A DNA stretch of 64,000 nucleotides from Chloroflexus aggregans DSM 9485 (GTDB lineage: Bacteria; Chloroflexota; Chloroflexia; Chloroflexales; Chloroflexaceae): NCBI RefSeq assembly GCF_000021945.1, contig NC_011831.1, positions 902,001 to 966,000 on the forward strand. The letters are read 5' to 3'. Shown piece by piece: positions 16,650 through 25,503 of this stretch. Within the stretch, counting starts at the first letter, position 1. Every line of letters starts with the position of its first letter. Under the pieces are notes generated by a model. The model was given only the letters and a program-made list of their open reading frames with translations, had not been told where the DNA came from and ran no database searches. Position numbers and translations under genes: made by a program.

Positions 16650-17903
16650 ATGGATCTGACCGCCAACTATGACATGTTTCTCGGCCCCGAACACAACCTC
16701 CTGCGCCAAACGGTGCGTAACTTCGCCGAACGTGAAGTTGCTCCGTACATCCGCGAATGGGATCGGAGTGGCGCAAAAGCTGAAGGGCCGGAAGATCGCC
16801 CGCACTTGCGCCCGATCCTCAAACGGATGGGCGAACTAGGCTTCCTCGGCATCTGTATTCCACAGCGGTACGGTGGCGCCGGGATGGATTATCTGGCGCT
16901 CGCAGTTGTGTGCGAAGAGTTGGAACGGGTTGACAGCTTTCTGCGGGTTGTCATGAGCGTGCATACCGGCCTCAATTCTCTCTCGCTCCTGCAATGGGGA
17001 ACGGAAGAGCAGAAACAGCGCTTCCTGGTACCGCAGGCACGTGGCGAGAAGCTGGCCGCCTACTGCTTGACCGAACCTAACAGTGGCACCGATGCCGCCG
17101 CCATGCAGGCTACTGCGCGCCGCGATGGTGATGTCTATATCCTCAACGGCGAGAAGATTTGGATTAGTCTCGCCGATCTGGCCGACAACTTTCTCGTCTT
17201 TGCCAAAACCGACCCCGCTGCCGGACCACGCGGCATCACGGCGTTCATTGTTGAACGCACTATGCCCGGTGTGAGCAGTTATCCAATTCACGGTAAATTG
17301 GGAGTACGGGCCGGCAACACCGGTGGTGTTGTATTCCAAGATGTCCGTGTACCACTCTCACATCGGCTAGGCGAAGAGGGTGAAGGTTTCAAGATTGCGA
17401 TGGCCGCGCTCGACAATGGCCGTTACACCGTCGCTGCCGGTGCTACCGGCCTGATCCAAGCCAGCCTTGAAGCGAGCATCCGTTATGCCCGCGAACGACA
17501 AACCTTCGGTGTGCCTATCGGCGAACACCAACTGGTCAAGCGAATGATCAGTCATATGGTGCGCAAACTCGACACCTCGCGCTTGCTCGTCTACCGAGCC
17601 GGTTGGATGAAGAATAAAGGCATTCGCAACACCCGCGAAACCACCCTCGCGAAATGGCACGCGACGGTAAGCAGTTTTGAAGCCGCCGATGATGCGCTCC
17701 AGATTCACGGCGCGTATGGTTATGCCGACGAGTATCCGGTTGAGCGTTATTTACGCAACGCCCGTGGTGCGATCATCTATGAGGGGACGCGCGAGTTACA
17801 AGAGCTGCTACAGGCCGATTTTGTGATGGGCTACCGCAAATATCCAACCCTGCGGTGTGAATTGCCGGCCTACGACCCGGAGCTTTGGGAAGGCGAAGCG
17901 TAG
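16650..17903 (+). CDS. Acyl-CoA dehydrogenase
   Basis: 417 residues. FAD enzyme that makes the alpha,beta double bond in acyl-CoA. The flavin-binding YCLTEPNSGTDAA (about 136-148), the WISLADLADNF strand and the C-terminal catalytic glutamate in IIYEGTRELQ are all present, with the glutamate in the position used by medium- and short-chain enzymes. AAAGGAG precedes the ATG. It stands alone, without an ETF or thiolase neighbour, so chain-length preference is unclear. Confidence 0.93.
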   Translation: MDLTANYDMFLGPEHNLLRQTVRNFAEREVAPYIREWDRSGAKAEGPEDRPHLRPILKRMGELGFLGICIPQRYGGAGMDYLALAVVCEELERVDSFLRVVMSVHTGLNSLSLLQWGTEEQKQRFLVPQARGEKLAAYCLTEPNSGTDAAAMQATARRDGDVYILNGEKIWISLADLADNFLVFAKTDPAAGPRGITAFIVERTMPGVSSYPIHGKLGVRAGNTGGVVFQDVRVPLSHRLGEEGEGFKIAMAALDNGRYTVAAGATGLIQASLEASIRYARERQTFGVPIGEHQLVKRMISHMVRKLDTSRLLVYRAGWMKNKGIRNTRETTLAKWHATVSSFEAADDALQIHGAYGYADEYPVERYLRNARGAIIYEGTRELQELLQADFVMGYRKYPTLRCELPAYDPELWEGEA

Positions 17904-18050
17904 CCTACAGGGAGCTGGGTAGCACACGCAGGGACATCAGCCTTCCGTGCGAATACTGGAAGGAGAAGCGGAGCGGGGTGGTAGAAGCGCAGTAGCATCC
18001 ATCCCGTTCCCGTCTTTTACCGCACGTTCTTTCACTCGGTGTGGATCGCT

Positions 18051-18386
18051 CTATCGAACGGTATCCTGCTCTTCATTCAAGATCGCTAACATCTCCTGCG
18101 TATCGATCAGATGGTTATTAAAAATTTGCCGGGCCACATCGAGCAATTGAAAGATCATCGGATCACGGACACGGTAGTAGACTGTCGTACCCTCTTTCCG
18201 AGAATCGACGATATTCTTGTTACGCAGGACGGCCAACTGCTGCGAGACACTCGATTGCTCAATCGCCAGTGCCTGCTGCAAATCCTGGACACTCCGTTCA
18301 CCGGCGCGCAACTGATCGAGAATGGCGAGCCGGGTAGGATGCCCAAGGGCTTTAAAGAACTCGGCTTTGAACCGATGGAGAGACAT
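18051..18386 (-). CDS. ArsR family transcriptional repressor
   Basis: 111 residues from the ATG at 18386, which has AAAGGAG upstream; the longer reading to 18644 runs through the promoter. It is a winged-helix ArsR/SmtB protein (FFKALGHPTRLAILDQLR, VSQQLAVLRNKNIV, TTVYYRV). No metal-binding cysteine pair (ELCVCDL type) is present; the matching segment is SVQDLQQAL, so it is not a classical arsenic or metal sensor. It is divergent from the SulP gene and the two promoters share a 17-base motif, pointing to joint control. Confidence 0.92.
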   Translation of the reverse strand: MSLHRFKAEFFKALGHPTRLAILDQLRAGERSVQDLQQALAIEQSSVSQQLAVLRNKNIVDSRKEGTTVYYRVRDPMIFQLLDVARQIFNNHLIDTQEMLAILNEEQDTVR

Positions 18387-18409
18387 AGGAATCTCCTTTG
18401 AATATTCTA

Positions 18410-18426
18410 ATATTTTGATACTTTTA
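18410..18426 (-). promoter_or_regulatory. Putative ArsR operator, arsR side
   Basis: Minus strand TAAAAGTATCAAAATAT, overlapping the arsR -10 box. It matches the sulP-side copy at 16 of 17 bases. Confidence 0.6.
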
Positions 18427-18449
18427 ACACGAATCGACCGAACCGTCAA
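18421..18449 (-). promoter_or_regulatory. arsR promoter
   Basis: Minus strand TTGACG, 17 bases, TAAAAG, ending 35 bases before the arsR start. Confidence 0.55.
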
Positions 18450-18637
18450 CCCACGTGTATGAACACCAAGCATACATTGGTTATTTTGGTGTTGCCGAGC
18501 ATAGGTTCCATAACCGCTCGCTTGACCGGTTGCGACAACTTTGACACATCTACCGGTGAGCATCCGGCGCTCAACTGTTACGTTTGCCGAACGGTCAAAG
18601 CGCACGTTCCCTATTTCAGCATCCACCACACGGCGGA

Positions 18638-18666
18638 TTGACATTAGACTACGAGTGTGTTACAAT
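18638..18666 (+). promoter_or_regulatory. sulP promoter
   Basis: Perfect TTGACA, 17-base spacer, TACAAT (five of six). The operator copy begins two bases after the -10 and would cover the transcription start. Confidence 0.7.
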
Positions 18667-18667
18667 C

Positions 18668-18684
18668 TAAAAGTATTAAAATAT
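18668..18684 (+). promoter_or_regulatory. Putative ArsR operator, sulP side
   Basis: TAAAAGTATTAAAATAT, same 17-base motif as at 18410-18426 with one change, placed over the predicted sulP start of transcription. Confidence 0.6.
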
Positions 18685-18719
18685 GAAACTATTATCATAT
18701 TATGATGAAGGTACTCCCC

Positions 18720-20504
18720 ATGCACAACCTGCTCGGTCGCTTACCCATCCTCTCCACCTGGCAACGCGAATTTGCCGGTTATTCACCCACACACCTCCGC
18801 TCAGACATACTGGCCGGTTTGACAACCGGTGCCGTTGCGTTGCCTCTCGCACTTGCCTTCGGTGTTGCATCTGGCGCCGATGCTCCCGCCGGTCTCATTA
18901 CCGCCATTCTAGCCGGATTGATCATCGGTGGTCTTGGTGGCGCCGCTTATCAGATTAGCGGTCCGACCGGTGCGATGTCGGCCATTCTGATCGCGATCTC
19001 GGCGCGCTATGGTATCGAAGGTGTGTGGGTTGCCACGCTCTTGGCCGGCCTGATAATGATCGGTCTTGGACTAGCCCGACTCGGTCGCTATATCGCGTTT
19101 ATCCCCTCGCCGGTCATTGCCGGTTTTACCGGTGGGATTGCCCTTATTATCGCCATCGGTCAGCTTGATAACGTGCTCGGTATTCAAACCCCGAAAGCTG
19201 AAAACGCACTTGAGAAGTTACTCCACTACTTCACCCATCCCCTGATCCCCGACCGGCATACGCTCGTCATTGCCGGTATCGTGATCGCGATCATGATCGT
19301 CCTGCCACGTTTTCACAAAGGCATTCCCGCCTCGCTGGTTGGGATTATTGTAGCAACGGCGATCAGTGTCGGTCTAGGGTGGAATGTACCGATCATCGGT
19401 GATATTCCACAAACGATTTTGCTCGACCATCGCCTGACATGGCAAACCATTCCATGGGATCATCTTGGTGACCTATTAACACCGGCCGTCTCGATTGCTG
19501 CACTCGGCGCAATCGAGAGTCTGCTATGCGGTGCGGTCGGCTCAACGATGAGCGGTAAGCCGTTTGATAGCAATCAAGAATTGGTAGCTCAAGGGATCGG
19601 AAACCTACTCATACCGTTCTTTGGTGGAGTGCCGGCTACCGCTGCGATTGCCCGTACCAGCGTAGCAATCAAGAGTGGAGCGGTAACCCGACTAACCAGT
19701 ATTGTCCATGCCTTACTGCTGCTCCTCAGCGCACTGGCCCTAGGGCCGATTCTGCGCTACGTTCCCCTTGCTGCGCTCGGCGGTGTCCTTCTGATGACTG
19801 CATGGCGCATGAATGAGTGGGAGAGCATTCACTTCTTCGTCAATGCACGTCTCCGCCACGCGCTTATCGGCTTCTTCATCACGATGCTGGCGACTGCTGC
19901 GCTTGATCTCACGCAAGCGATCTTAATCGGAATTGCGATCTCGGCAGTAATCTATCTCCGCCAATCGGCCACCAGTACGGTAGTGACCAGTTCGCCTATC
20001 AATCCACAGCAACTGCAAGGGCAAGGTTCGCCGATTACTGCAACGTGCCCCAGCATTCACGTCTACTACTTGACCGGTCCTCTCTTTTTTGGTAGTGTCA
20101 CCACGGTGCTCGAAGCATTTGAAACCGCCGGCGATTATCACACGATCATCATCAGTATGCGCGGCGTACCCCTGATCGATGCAATGGGCATTCAGGCCCT
20201 CCATCAGATCGTCGAAGAACACCATGCACGCGGTGGTGAAGTCATTTTCACCGCGTTGCAACCGAACGTACTGGAGATGTTCAAACGCACCGGTCTCTTC
20301 GACCTTGTCGGGGCACGGAATATCTACTGGAGTTCGGCCCACGCGATTGTCGAACTGCACGAAAAACGGCTGGTTGCCGGTTGCCCACGCTGCCATGCGC
20401 ACGGCGACAGTTGTCAAGTCTTGCAGATGGCTCGTGAACGACTCGGTAACCAACCGACACCGCTCTCCCTGCCTACAGCTTCTTCATCAACGCATACGAG
20501 CTGA
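18720..20504 (+). CDS. SulP family anion transporter with STAS domain
   Basis: 594 residues from the ATG at 18720, chosen because GAAGGT lies eight bases upstream; an ATG at 18702 adds six residues but has no ribosome site. About ten to twelve membrane segments with the SulP signature (ISGPTGAMSA, GFTGGIALIIAIGQL) are followed by a C-terminal STAS domain (about 440-550; DAMGIQAL). SulP proteins carry sulfate, bicarbonate or organic anions. A Cys-rich tail (CPRCHAHGDSC) is an uncommon addition. Control by the divergent ArsR protein suggests induction by a specific ion or redox state. Confidence 0.92.
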   Translation: MHNLLGRLPILSTWQREFAGYSPTHLRSDILAGLTTGAVALPLALAFGVASGADAPAGLITAILAGLIIGGLGGAAYQISGPTGAMSAILIAISARYGIEGVWVATLLAGLIMIGLGLARLGRYIAFIPSPVIAGFTGGIALIIAIGQLDNVLGIQTPKAENALEKLLHYFTHPLIPDRHTLVIAGIVIAIMIVLPRFHKGIPASLVGIIVATAISVGLGWNVPIIGDIPQTILLDHRLTWQTIPWDHLGDLLTPAVSIAALGAIESLLCGAVGSTMSGKPFDSNQELVAQGIGNLLIPFFGGVPATAAIARTSVAIKSGAVTRLTSIVHALLLLLSALALGPILRYVPLAALGGVLLMTAWRMNEWESIHFFVNARLRHALIGFFITMLATAALDLTQAILIGIAISAVIYLRQSATSTVVTSSPINPQQLQGQGSPITATCPSIHVYYLTGPLFFGSVTTVLEAFETAGDYHTIIISMRGVPLIDAMGIQALHQIVEEHHARGGEVIFTALQPNVLEMFKRTGLFDLVGARNIYWSSAHAIVELHEKRLVAGCPRCHAHGDSCQVLQMARERLGNQPTPLSLPTASSSTHTS

Positions 20505-20529
20505 CCCAACCGATTGATAGGTAGTGGAC

Positions 20530-20554
20530 AAGGTGGCCACTCAGGCCGCCTTTT
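20530..20554 (+). terminator. Rho-independent terminator after sulP
   Basis: AAGGTGGCC, loop ACTCA, GGCCGCCTT with T-run TTTT; nine pairs including one G-U. Confidence 0.75.
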
Positions 20555-20556
20555 GG

Positions 20557-20562
20557 TATACT
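20557..20562 (+). promoter_or_regulatory. Extended -10 of the PfkB kinase gene
   Basis: TGGTATACT (TG-N-TATACT) lies about 35 bases before the start, directly after the sulP terminator. No clear -35, consistent with an extended -10 promoter. Confidence 0.45.
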
Positions 20563-20597
20563 AAGACCGGACAATACCACTCAGCGGCAACGGATGC

Positions 20598-21548
20598 ATG
20601 ATGGCAGCTTCACCAACGTTCTGTATTATCACACCTAATCCGGCCCTCGATCACATCTTACTCGCCCCATCGTTACGGATCGGTACCATTCAGCGGGTAC
20701 CCCAAACTCATCTGGCAGCCGGCGGCAAGGGGTTGAACGTCGCTCGAGTAGCACGAGCGTTAGGGATGAACGTCACCGTATGTGCGCCGCTCGGCGGATT
20801 TACCGGACAACACGTAGCCAGCCTCGCCGTGCGCGAAGGTATCGCCCTCACCGCTGTCCCAATTGACGGCGAGACACGCATCTGCACGCTCATCGTCGAT
20901 CCGACGACGGACACGATCACGGTGCTTAACGAACAAGGGCCATCACTTACCGATCACCATTGGCAGGCATTTATCGATCGCGTTTTGAAAGTTCAGGCAA
21001 CGTGGAATCTCATTTGCGGTAGTTTACCACCGGGAATTGCGCCTACTGTTCTCACCGATCTCATCGATGAACTGTACCGGCAGAACCGCTATGTACTGGT
21101 CGACACCAGTGGGCCGGCGCTAGCCGCAGCGATGGCAGTCAAACCCGACGTGGTCAAAATCAACGGCGATGAGGCCGGCGAACTCCTCGGTATGTCGGTG
21201 ACGAGCATTGCGACCGCACAACAGGCGGCAAGCGAACTCGTTCGACGCGGGATCGACACCGCCGTTATTACGCTCGGTGCCCAAGGAGCGGTCGGTATCG
21301 GGCGACGACATGGGCCGGCCGGCGTGATCGCCATGCCATCACCTATAACTGCCCGCAGCCCGATCGGCTGTGGCGATTCGTTTTTTGCCGGCCTTGCCAT
21401 GGCACTCGCCGACGACAGATCGCTGGCGGAAGCGTTACGAATTGCCACGGCCTGTGGTGTCGCCGATGCCCAAACTATCGAGCCGGGCCGGATCGACCCA
21501 CAGATCATCAATACGCTCGCTCAACAGATAGCCATCAGCTATTGGTGA
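20598..21548 (+). CDS. PfkB family hexose kinase (1-phosphofructokinase/tagatose-6-phosphate kinase type)
   Basis: 316 residues, the LacC/FruK length. The substrate loop AAGGKGLNVARVARALG (about 36-53) and the C-terminal anion hole with catalytic aspartate GCGDSFFAG (about 255-263) identify a phosphosugar kinase of the 1-phosphofructokinase/tagatose-6-phosphate group. No PTS or aldolase gene lies nearby, so the sugar cannot be fixed; a role as a 6-phosphofructokinase (PfkB) is also possible. Its stop overlaps the convergent small gene by ten bases. Confidence 0.9.
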   Translation: MMAASPTFCIITPNPALDHILLAPSLRIGTIQRVPQTHLAAGGKGLNVARVARALGMNVTVCAPLGGFTGQHVASLAVREGIALTAVPIDGETRICTLIVDPTTDTITVLNEQGPSLTDHHWQAFIDRVLKVQATWNLICGSLPPGIAPTVLTDLIDELYRQNRYVLVDTSGPALAAAMAVKPDVVKINGDEAGELLGMSVTSIATAQQAASELVRRGIDTAVITLGAQGAVGIGRRHGPAGVIAMPSPITARSPIGCGDSFFAGLAMALADDRSLAEALRIATACGVADAQTIEPGRIDPQIINTLAQQIAISYW

Positions 21549-21868
21549 ACTTCAGCTTCTGTCAGATGCGGCGGTGTCGCACCGATCAAGCGCGCAAGTA
21601 CGCGCATCTGGTCGGCAGTCAGATACGCACTACGCTGTCCACTTGCGGTATAAAAGGTCAGATCACCTCCCGCGCCGAGGATCAACCGGTAATGCCCTAC
21701 CTCACGGATGCGCTTCTGCACCACGCTAAGCAATTCGCGCAAAACCACCACCTCATCGGCGTTGAGTACTACTGCATCGTACCCACGGATCAGGTGGTGC
21801 AAAATCAGCGCCGGCGTCGCATCGGGATGGTACGACACTTCAAACTCACCGATGAGCGTGATCGGCAT
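21539..21868 (-). CDS. Conserved hypothetical protein, 109 residues
   Basis: I do not recognise a family. The ATG has GGAGGCAGAGG immediately upstream and overlaps the end of the methyltransferase gene by 23 bases, so it is almost certainly translated with it. The sequence is mixed alpha/beta with no membrane span, cysteine pair or signal peptide. The centre (VVVLRELLSVVQKRIREVGHY) is a probable helix. A role linked to the methyltransferase is only a guess. Confidence 0.7.
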   Translation of the reverse strand: MPITLIGEFEVSYHPDATPALILHHLIRGYDAVVLNADEVVVLRELLSVVQKRIREVGHYRLILGAGGDLTFYTASGQRSAYLTADQMRVLARLIGATPPHLTEAEVHQ

Positions 21869-22661
21869 CCTCTGCCTCCATCCTCACCGTCCGGTCGCGA
21901 GTTGCGATCACCACCTGCCAGACACTCTCTTCGGTAAAGGGAACTGGCGGCAAAGCTGCATCACCGAATACGCTCAGCGGACGCAAACCGGCAGCACGCA
22001 GCATTGCCGTTAATTCAGGGAAACCGTAGAGCCGAATCTGGTCACCGGGATGAGTGACATCAATTCCGCGACTGGCATCGATATAGCGATAATCAATTTC
22101 GAGGGTTGCCCGTCGAGGGTCAAAGCGTGCTTCACGCAACACAAATCCGCTACCGATTGGATACCAACCACTGCGAAAATCGCGCAAGTAGCGCTCAATT
22201 TGGTATGGATTGAGACATTGGATCAGGACTTTACCGCCGGGAACCAACGCCCGCGCGATACCGTGTAACACTGCCTGATTCGTCGCATCATCGAAAAAAC
22301 CGAGACTGCTGTTCATCAGCAGCACAACATCGAACCGCTCGTGATAGGGCAGATCACGCATATCGCCGATAACAAACTCTACGCGTAGCCCTTGCTCGGC
22401 AGCAGCAGCGCGCGCATGAGCCAGCACCGACGCCGCGGCATCTAACCCCACCACCGTCCAACCACGGGCCGCCAAGGCCAAGCTGTGGCGTCCACCGCCA
22501 CATGCCAGATCGAGGATCGTCTCCACACCGCGTAACCCGAGGGCATCGATGAGAAAATCGACCTCACGGCGTGTCAACTCATCGGCATACTGGCGGTAAT
22601 GGGCGAACTCATAGACTTGAAGTAACTCTTCCCACCAATCACGTGACGCCTGCTCGGCCAT
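21846..22661 (-). CDS. Class I SAM-dependent methyltransferase
   Basis: 271 residues from the ATG at 22661 with GGGGAG upstream. The Rossmann methyltransferase motif I is VETILDLACGGGRHSLALA (about 43-61), motif II is VVGLDAA, and FVIGDMRDLPYHERFDVVLLM supplies the adenine pocket. It methylates an unknown small molecule. It lies 16 bases after the SDR gene and overlaps the 109-residue gene, suggesting a three-gene operon. Confidence 0.9.
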   Translation of the reverse strand: MAEQASRDWWEELLQVYEFAHYRQYADELTRREVDFLIDALGLRGVETILDLACGGGRHSLALAARGWTVVGLDAAASVLAHARAAAAEQGLRVEFVIGDMRDLPYHERFDVVLLMNSSLGFFDDATNQAVLHGIARALVPGGKVLIQCLNPYQIERYLRDFRSGWYPIGSGFVLREARFDPRRATLEIDYRYIDASRGIDVTHPGDQIRLYGFPELTAMLRAAGLRPLSVFGDAALPPVPFTEESVWQVVIATRDRTVRMEAEDADHAHR

Positions 22662-22677
22662 ACCACTCCCCATCTGC

Positions 22678-23397
22678 TTACAAATCGACCGTGCGTGGCA
22701 TAATGGGTAACTCATCAACCCGCAGGCTTGGCGGCAGCGTACAGACCCACAACAATGCCTGCGCCACGTCTTCGACGGTCATCAACCGTTTGCGCAACTC
22801 TTCAGCCGGATTCAGCGGCGCAATATCGGCATCGATCATGCCAGAGAAGACGGTCGTCACGAAGACATTGTAGGGGCGCAACTCTTGGGCAAGCGCCTGC
22901 GACAACCCTGACAGCGCAAATTTAGCCGCGCAGAACGGTGCAATATTGGCCACCCCGATCTTGCCCACCCGCGAACCGAGGTTCACAATGGTTCCGCTGC
23001 GCTGACGCTTCATATAGGGCACTACTGCGCGCATCAGGTAAAACACACCGTTAAGATTGACATTCATGACCGACTGCCATTCGGCATCGCTAAACTGCTC
23101 AAGCGGTGCGATCTTCTCTACATTACCGGCGCAGTTGAGTAAAATATCGATCCGACCAAGCATTTGCACCGTTGTATCGACTAAATGCTGGACCTGGGCC
23201 GAGACGGTAATATCGGTGGGGATAGCAAAGGCGTGATACCCTTCTGTAGTAATCATACTAACCAAATGTTCGAGACGATCATGTCGGCGGGCGGCAACAA
23301 TGACGGTTGCCCCTTCACGAGCAAACAGACGAGCCGCCGCATAGCCAACTCCACTAGAAGCACCGGTAATAATTGCAACGCGCCCTTTCAATCGCAT
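22678..23397 (-). CDS. SDR family oxidoreductase-like protein lacking the catalytic tyrosine
   Basis: 239 residues, a classical short-chain dehydrogenase fold with TGASSGVG (11-18), NCAGN (about 88) and catalytic-type S141. The YxxxK motif reads F154-C-A-A-K158: the general-acid tyrosine is phenylalanine (codon TTC), one base from TAC. Such proteins usually lose normal redox turnover, so it may be a regulator, a binding subunit or an altered enzyme. It is first in a probable operon with the methyltransferase. Confidence 0.9.
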   Translation of the reverse strand: MRLKGRVAIITGASSGVGYAAARLFAREGATVIVAARRHDRLEHLVSMITTEGYHAFAIPTDITVSAQVQHLVDTTVQMLGRIDILLNCAGNVEKIAPLEQFSDAEWQSVMNVNLNGVFYLMRAVVPYMKRQRSGTIVNLGSRVGKIGVANIAPFCAAKFALSGLSQALAQELRPYNVFVTTVFSGMIDADIAPLNPAEELRKRLMTVEDVAQALLWVCTLPPSLRVDELPIMPRTVDL

Positions 23398-23489
23398 AGT
23401 TTCTTCTCCGATGATCAGTCACAACGGCTTCATGGGTATTATACCTGAGGAATATCCGAAGTATAGACCATTTTCGACGTGGTAATGTC

Positions 23490-23513
23490 ATGGTAGTAGC
23501 GATACGCTACCAT
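23490..23513. repeat. Interrupted palindrome in the SDR/HD intergenic region
   Basis: ATGGTAGTAGCG, ATA, CGCTACCAT: nine pairs with a three-base insertion on one side, overlapping the -35 of the HD gene. Possible operator. Confidence 0.3.
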
Positions 23514-23541
23514 TGCGCTGACAAACAAGAAGTGGTATAAC
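23513..23541 (+). promoter_or_regulatory. Promoter of the HD-domain gene with adjacent ATTAC palindrome
   Basis: TTGCGC, 17 bases, TATAAC; a perfect ATTAC-AG-GTAAT palindrome (23542-23553) follows directly and would cover the transcription start. Confidence 0.5.
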
Positions 23542-23576
23542 ATTACAGGTAATACAACATTAGGAGAAGGGGCACA

Positions 23577-24140
23577 ATGTACTGGGATACCATCGCGGAT
23601 CTCCTGCATCATCCACGGGTTATTGAGACACGCTACCACATGCACCACAGTGTTCCCAAACACGATCATTTGTTACGCTCAGTACATTTCTCGTACTACC
23701 TCGCGCTATTCTTTGGCGCCGATCAGGTAACGTGCGTGCGGGCAGCCCTTCTCCACGACCTCGATTCGCGGTATGGCACACTGACAACGCACGGCGCAAT
23801 TGCCGCCCGTGTTGCCGCCGAACTTGGCGAATCGGAAGCCGTTTCGGCAGCAATTATCAGCCACATGTACCCTTTTGGGCCACGTCCAACCACACGCGAA
23901 GGATGGGTGTTAGCGGTTGCCGACAAGCTAGCATCTTTGGCCGATTTGGGGGCATTTGTCAGTGGGCTACTTTCCGGTCACAGCCTACGGGTACGCCGAC
24001 AACTACGCCAAAGTGATCCGTTTTATGCTGCACGGTATGCACGCCGGCGCCATCGTCGTCTGATGAATTCACTTTGGCGACGGTTCGGACGGAACGACGG
24101 ATCGCGCTGGCGTTTCGGCGACCAGGCCCAACAGGTCTAG
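23577..24140 (+). CDS. HD domain phosphohydrolase-like protein
   Basis: 187 residues with AGGAGAAGGGG upstream. The motif set H-D-H near residue 28, LLHDLDSRYG (about 58-67), and a later helix with SHMYPFGP and VADKLASLADL matches the YedJ/YqeK-like HD family of metal phosphohydrolases. The Arg-rich C-terminus (RYARRRHRRL) is probably a nucleic-acid or membrane-contact tail. The substrate is unknown. Confidence 0.82.
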   Translation: MYWDTIADLLHHPRVIETRYHMHHSVPKHDHLLRSVHFSYYLALFFGADQVTCVRAALLHDLDSRYGTLTTHGAIAARVAAELGESEAVSAAIISHMYPFGPRPTTREGWVLAVADKLASLADLGAFVSGLLSGHSLRVRRQLRQSDPFYAARYARRRHRRLMNSLWRRFGRNDGSRWRFGDQAQQV

Positions 24141-24175
24141 CCGATAAGCAATTCAACGATCGGCACGGAAACGTT

Positions 24176-24199
24176 AAGGGTGCGGGAAGCCGCGCCCTT
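24176..24199. terminator. Bidirectional stem-loop between convergent genes
   Basis: AAGGGTGCGG, loop GAAG, CCGCGCCCTT: ten pairs with one G-U, between the HD gene and the permease gene. No T-run on either side. Confidence 0.55.
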
Positions 24200-24212
24200 A
24201 GCAGGTTCGTTG

Positions 24213-25466
24213 TCATCGAGGTTCATCAAGTGGGCGCGTTCGGGGAACGTCTTCCGAGGTGGGCGGAGACGGTGCCGATTGATCGGTCGTCGATTGGGCC
24301 ACTACTTCGGTAAGAGCTGCTATCGGACGCAACCGTTCGGGCAGAACACCTGCCGGACGGGGCGGATCACTCAAACGCCCGTAGAGATAGAGAAACAGAT
24401 CGCGGGCCATTGCACTCAGTGGCGCCGAAAGGATCGCTCCCAACAAACCAAAAACCTGCGAACACACGACCAGCACAACCATGAGAATCGCCGGATGGAC
24501 TCCCACGCTTTCGCCGATAATGCGTGGCACGAGGATATGATTCTCGAGCTGCTGGATAGCAATGTAGAGAATAGTAACGGCCAGCGCAGTCGTCGGCGAA
24601 TCGGCTAGACCCAACAAGATTGCCGGGATGGCACCAATAATCGGTCCGATCACCGGTACCACCTCGGTAACACCGGCCACAACCGCTAACAGTACCGTAT
24701 ATGGCACCTTCATCCCCGCCATATTCAGTGCCGTGAGGCCGATCCACGCGGCTAAGCCAACGGACGTACCCAGAATCAACTGACCGCGCAGATAACCGCT
24801 CAGGTCGTAATCGATAATTGATACCATTGCCCAAAAATCGGCCCGTAAGCGGGGATGGATCAAGCGATTAAGATAATCGCGTCCGGCACGCTGATCCATC
24901 AGCACGTAGAAGAGCCAAAATGGCACCAGAAAGAAACCCAACAGGAAGGTGACCGTATTAACAACCGACAAAACACTCGTAATCAGAAACTGGCCGATCC
25001 CTTGCAAATAGCTAACGAAATTAGCCCGCAGGGTACTCAACCCCTCTGAAGCTGCCGACGCAATCGCGCTTTGCACCTCAGACTGTATAGCAGGTGGCAA
25101 GCTGGCAAGCAACTGCTCATACTCATCGAGCAACCGATTAGCCTCGCGTTGGATCGTGGCAATATCAGGTAGGGTACGGATCAGTTCGACGATCTGAGCA
25201 ATCAGCGGTGGAATGACAAACGCAATCGCAGCCACCAATGCGCCGAAGGTCAGCAGATACACGACCAGAATTGCCAACCAACGCGGCATCCAGCGCTCGA
25301 AGAAATTGACTAACGGTAAAAATAAATAGGCGAGCACACCGCCAAACACAAACGGCGTGATCGCCGAACCGGTATGGCTAATCAGCCAGCCCACAAGATA
25401 AATTGACACCGCAACAAGCAACCAACGCGCAACCCGACGGATTTGAGTTGGGGTGAAGATGGTCAT
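24213..25466 (-). CDS. AI-2E family permease (PF01594 type)
   Basis: 417 residues with about eight membrane segments in the 2 + long soluble helical hairpin + 5-6 arrangement of this family. Conserved elements include FFLVPFWLFYVL near residue 175 and VVPVIGPIIGAIPAILLGL near 270. Members export autoinducer-2 or act as Na+/H+ antiporters; the job here is unknown. A Pro/Thr-rich 30-residue tail is cytoplasmic. It is transcribed alone. Confidence 0.9.
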   Translation of the reverse strand: MTIFTPTQIRRVARWLLVAVSIYLVGWLISHTGSAITPFVFGGVLAYLFLPLVNFFERWMPRWLAILVVYLLTFGALVAAIAFVIPPLIAQIVELIRTLPDIATIQREANRLLDEYEQLLASLPPAIQSEVQSAIASAASEGLSTLRANFVSYLQGIGQFLITSVLSVVNTVTFLLGFFLVPFWLFYVLMDQRAGRDYLNRLIHPRLRADFWAMVSIIDYDLSGYLRGQLILGTSVGLAAWIGLTALNMAGMKVPYTVLLAVVAGVTEVVPVIGPIIGAIPAILLGLADSPTTALAVTILYIAIQQLENHILVPRIIGESVGVHPAILMVVLVVCSQVFGLLGAILSAPLSAMARDLFLYLYGRLSDPPRPAGVLPERLRPIAALTEVVAQSTTDQSAPSPPTSEDVPRTRPLDEPR

Positions 25467-25503
25467 GCAGCCTCGATCAAGGGTGTCACCGACTTACCGT
25501 TAA

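Larger units (their letters stand above)
18387..18701. other. Intergenic control region between arsR and sulP
   Basis: 315 bases holding divergent promoters at the two ends, each with one copy of the shared motif. The central 190 bases (18450-18637) show no gene or structure I can support. Confidence 0.6.

Noticed and set aside
17940-17970. CCTTCC...GGAAGG stem after the acyl-CoA dehydrogenase
   Set aside because: Only six pairs with an 11-base loop and no T-run; too weak to call a terminator.
18459-18641. 60-codon frame between arsR and sulP
   Set aside because: No ribosome site, no family, and it runs into the sulP promoter.
22571-22873. 100-codon plus-strand frame
   Set aside because: Antisense to methyltransferase and SDR genes; no start signal.
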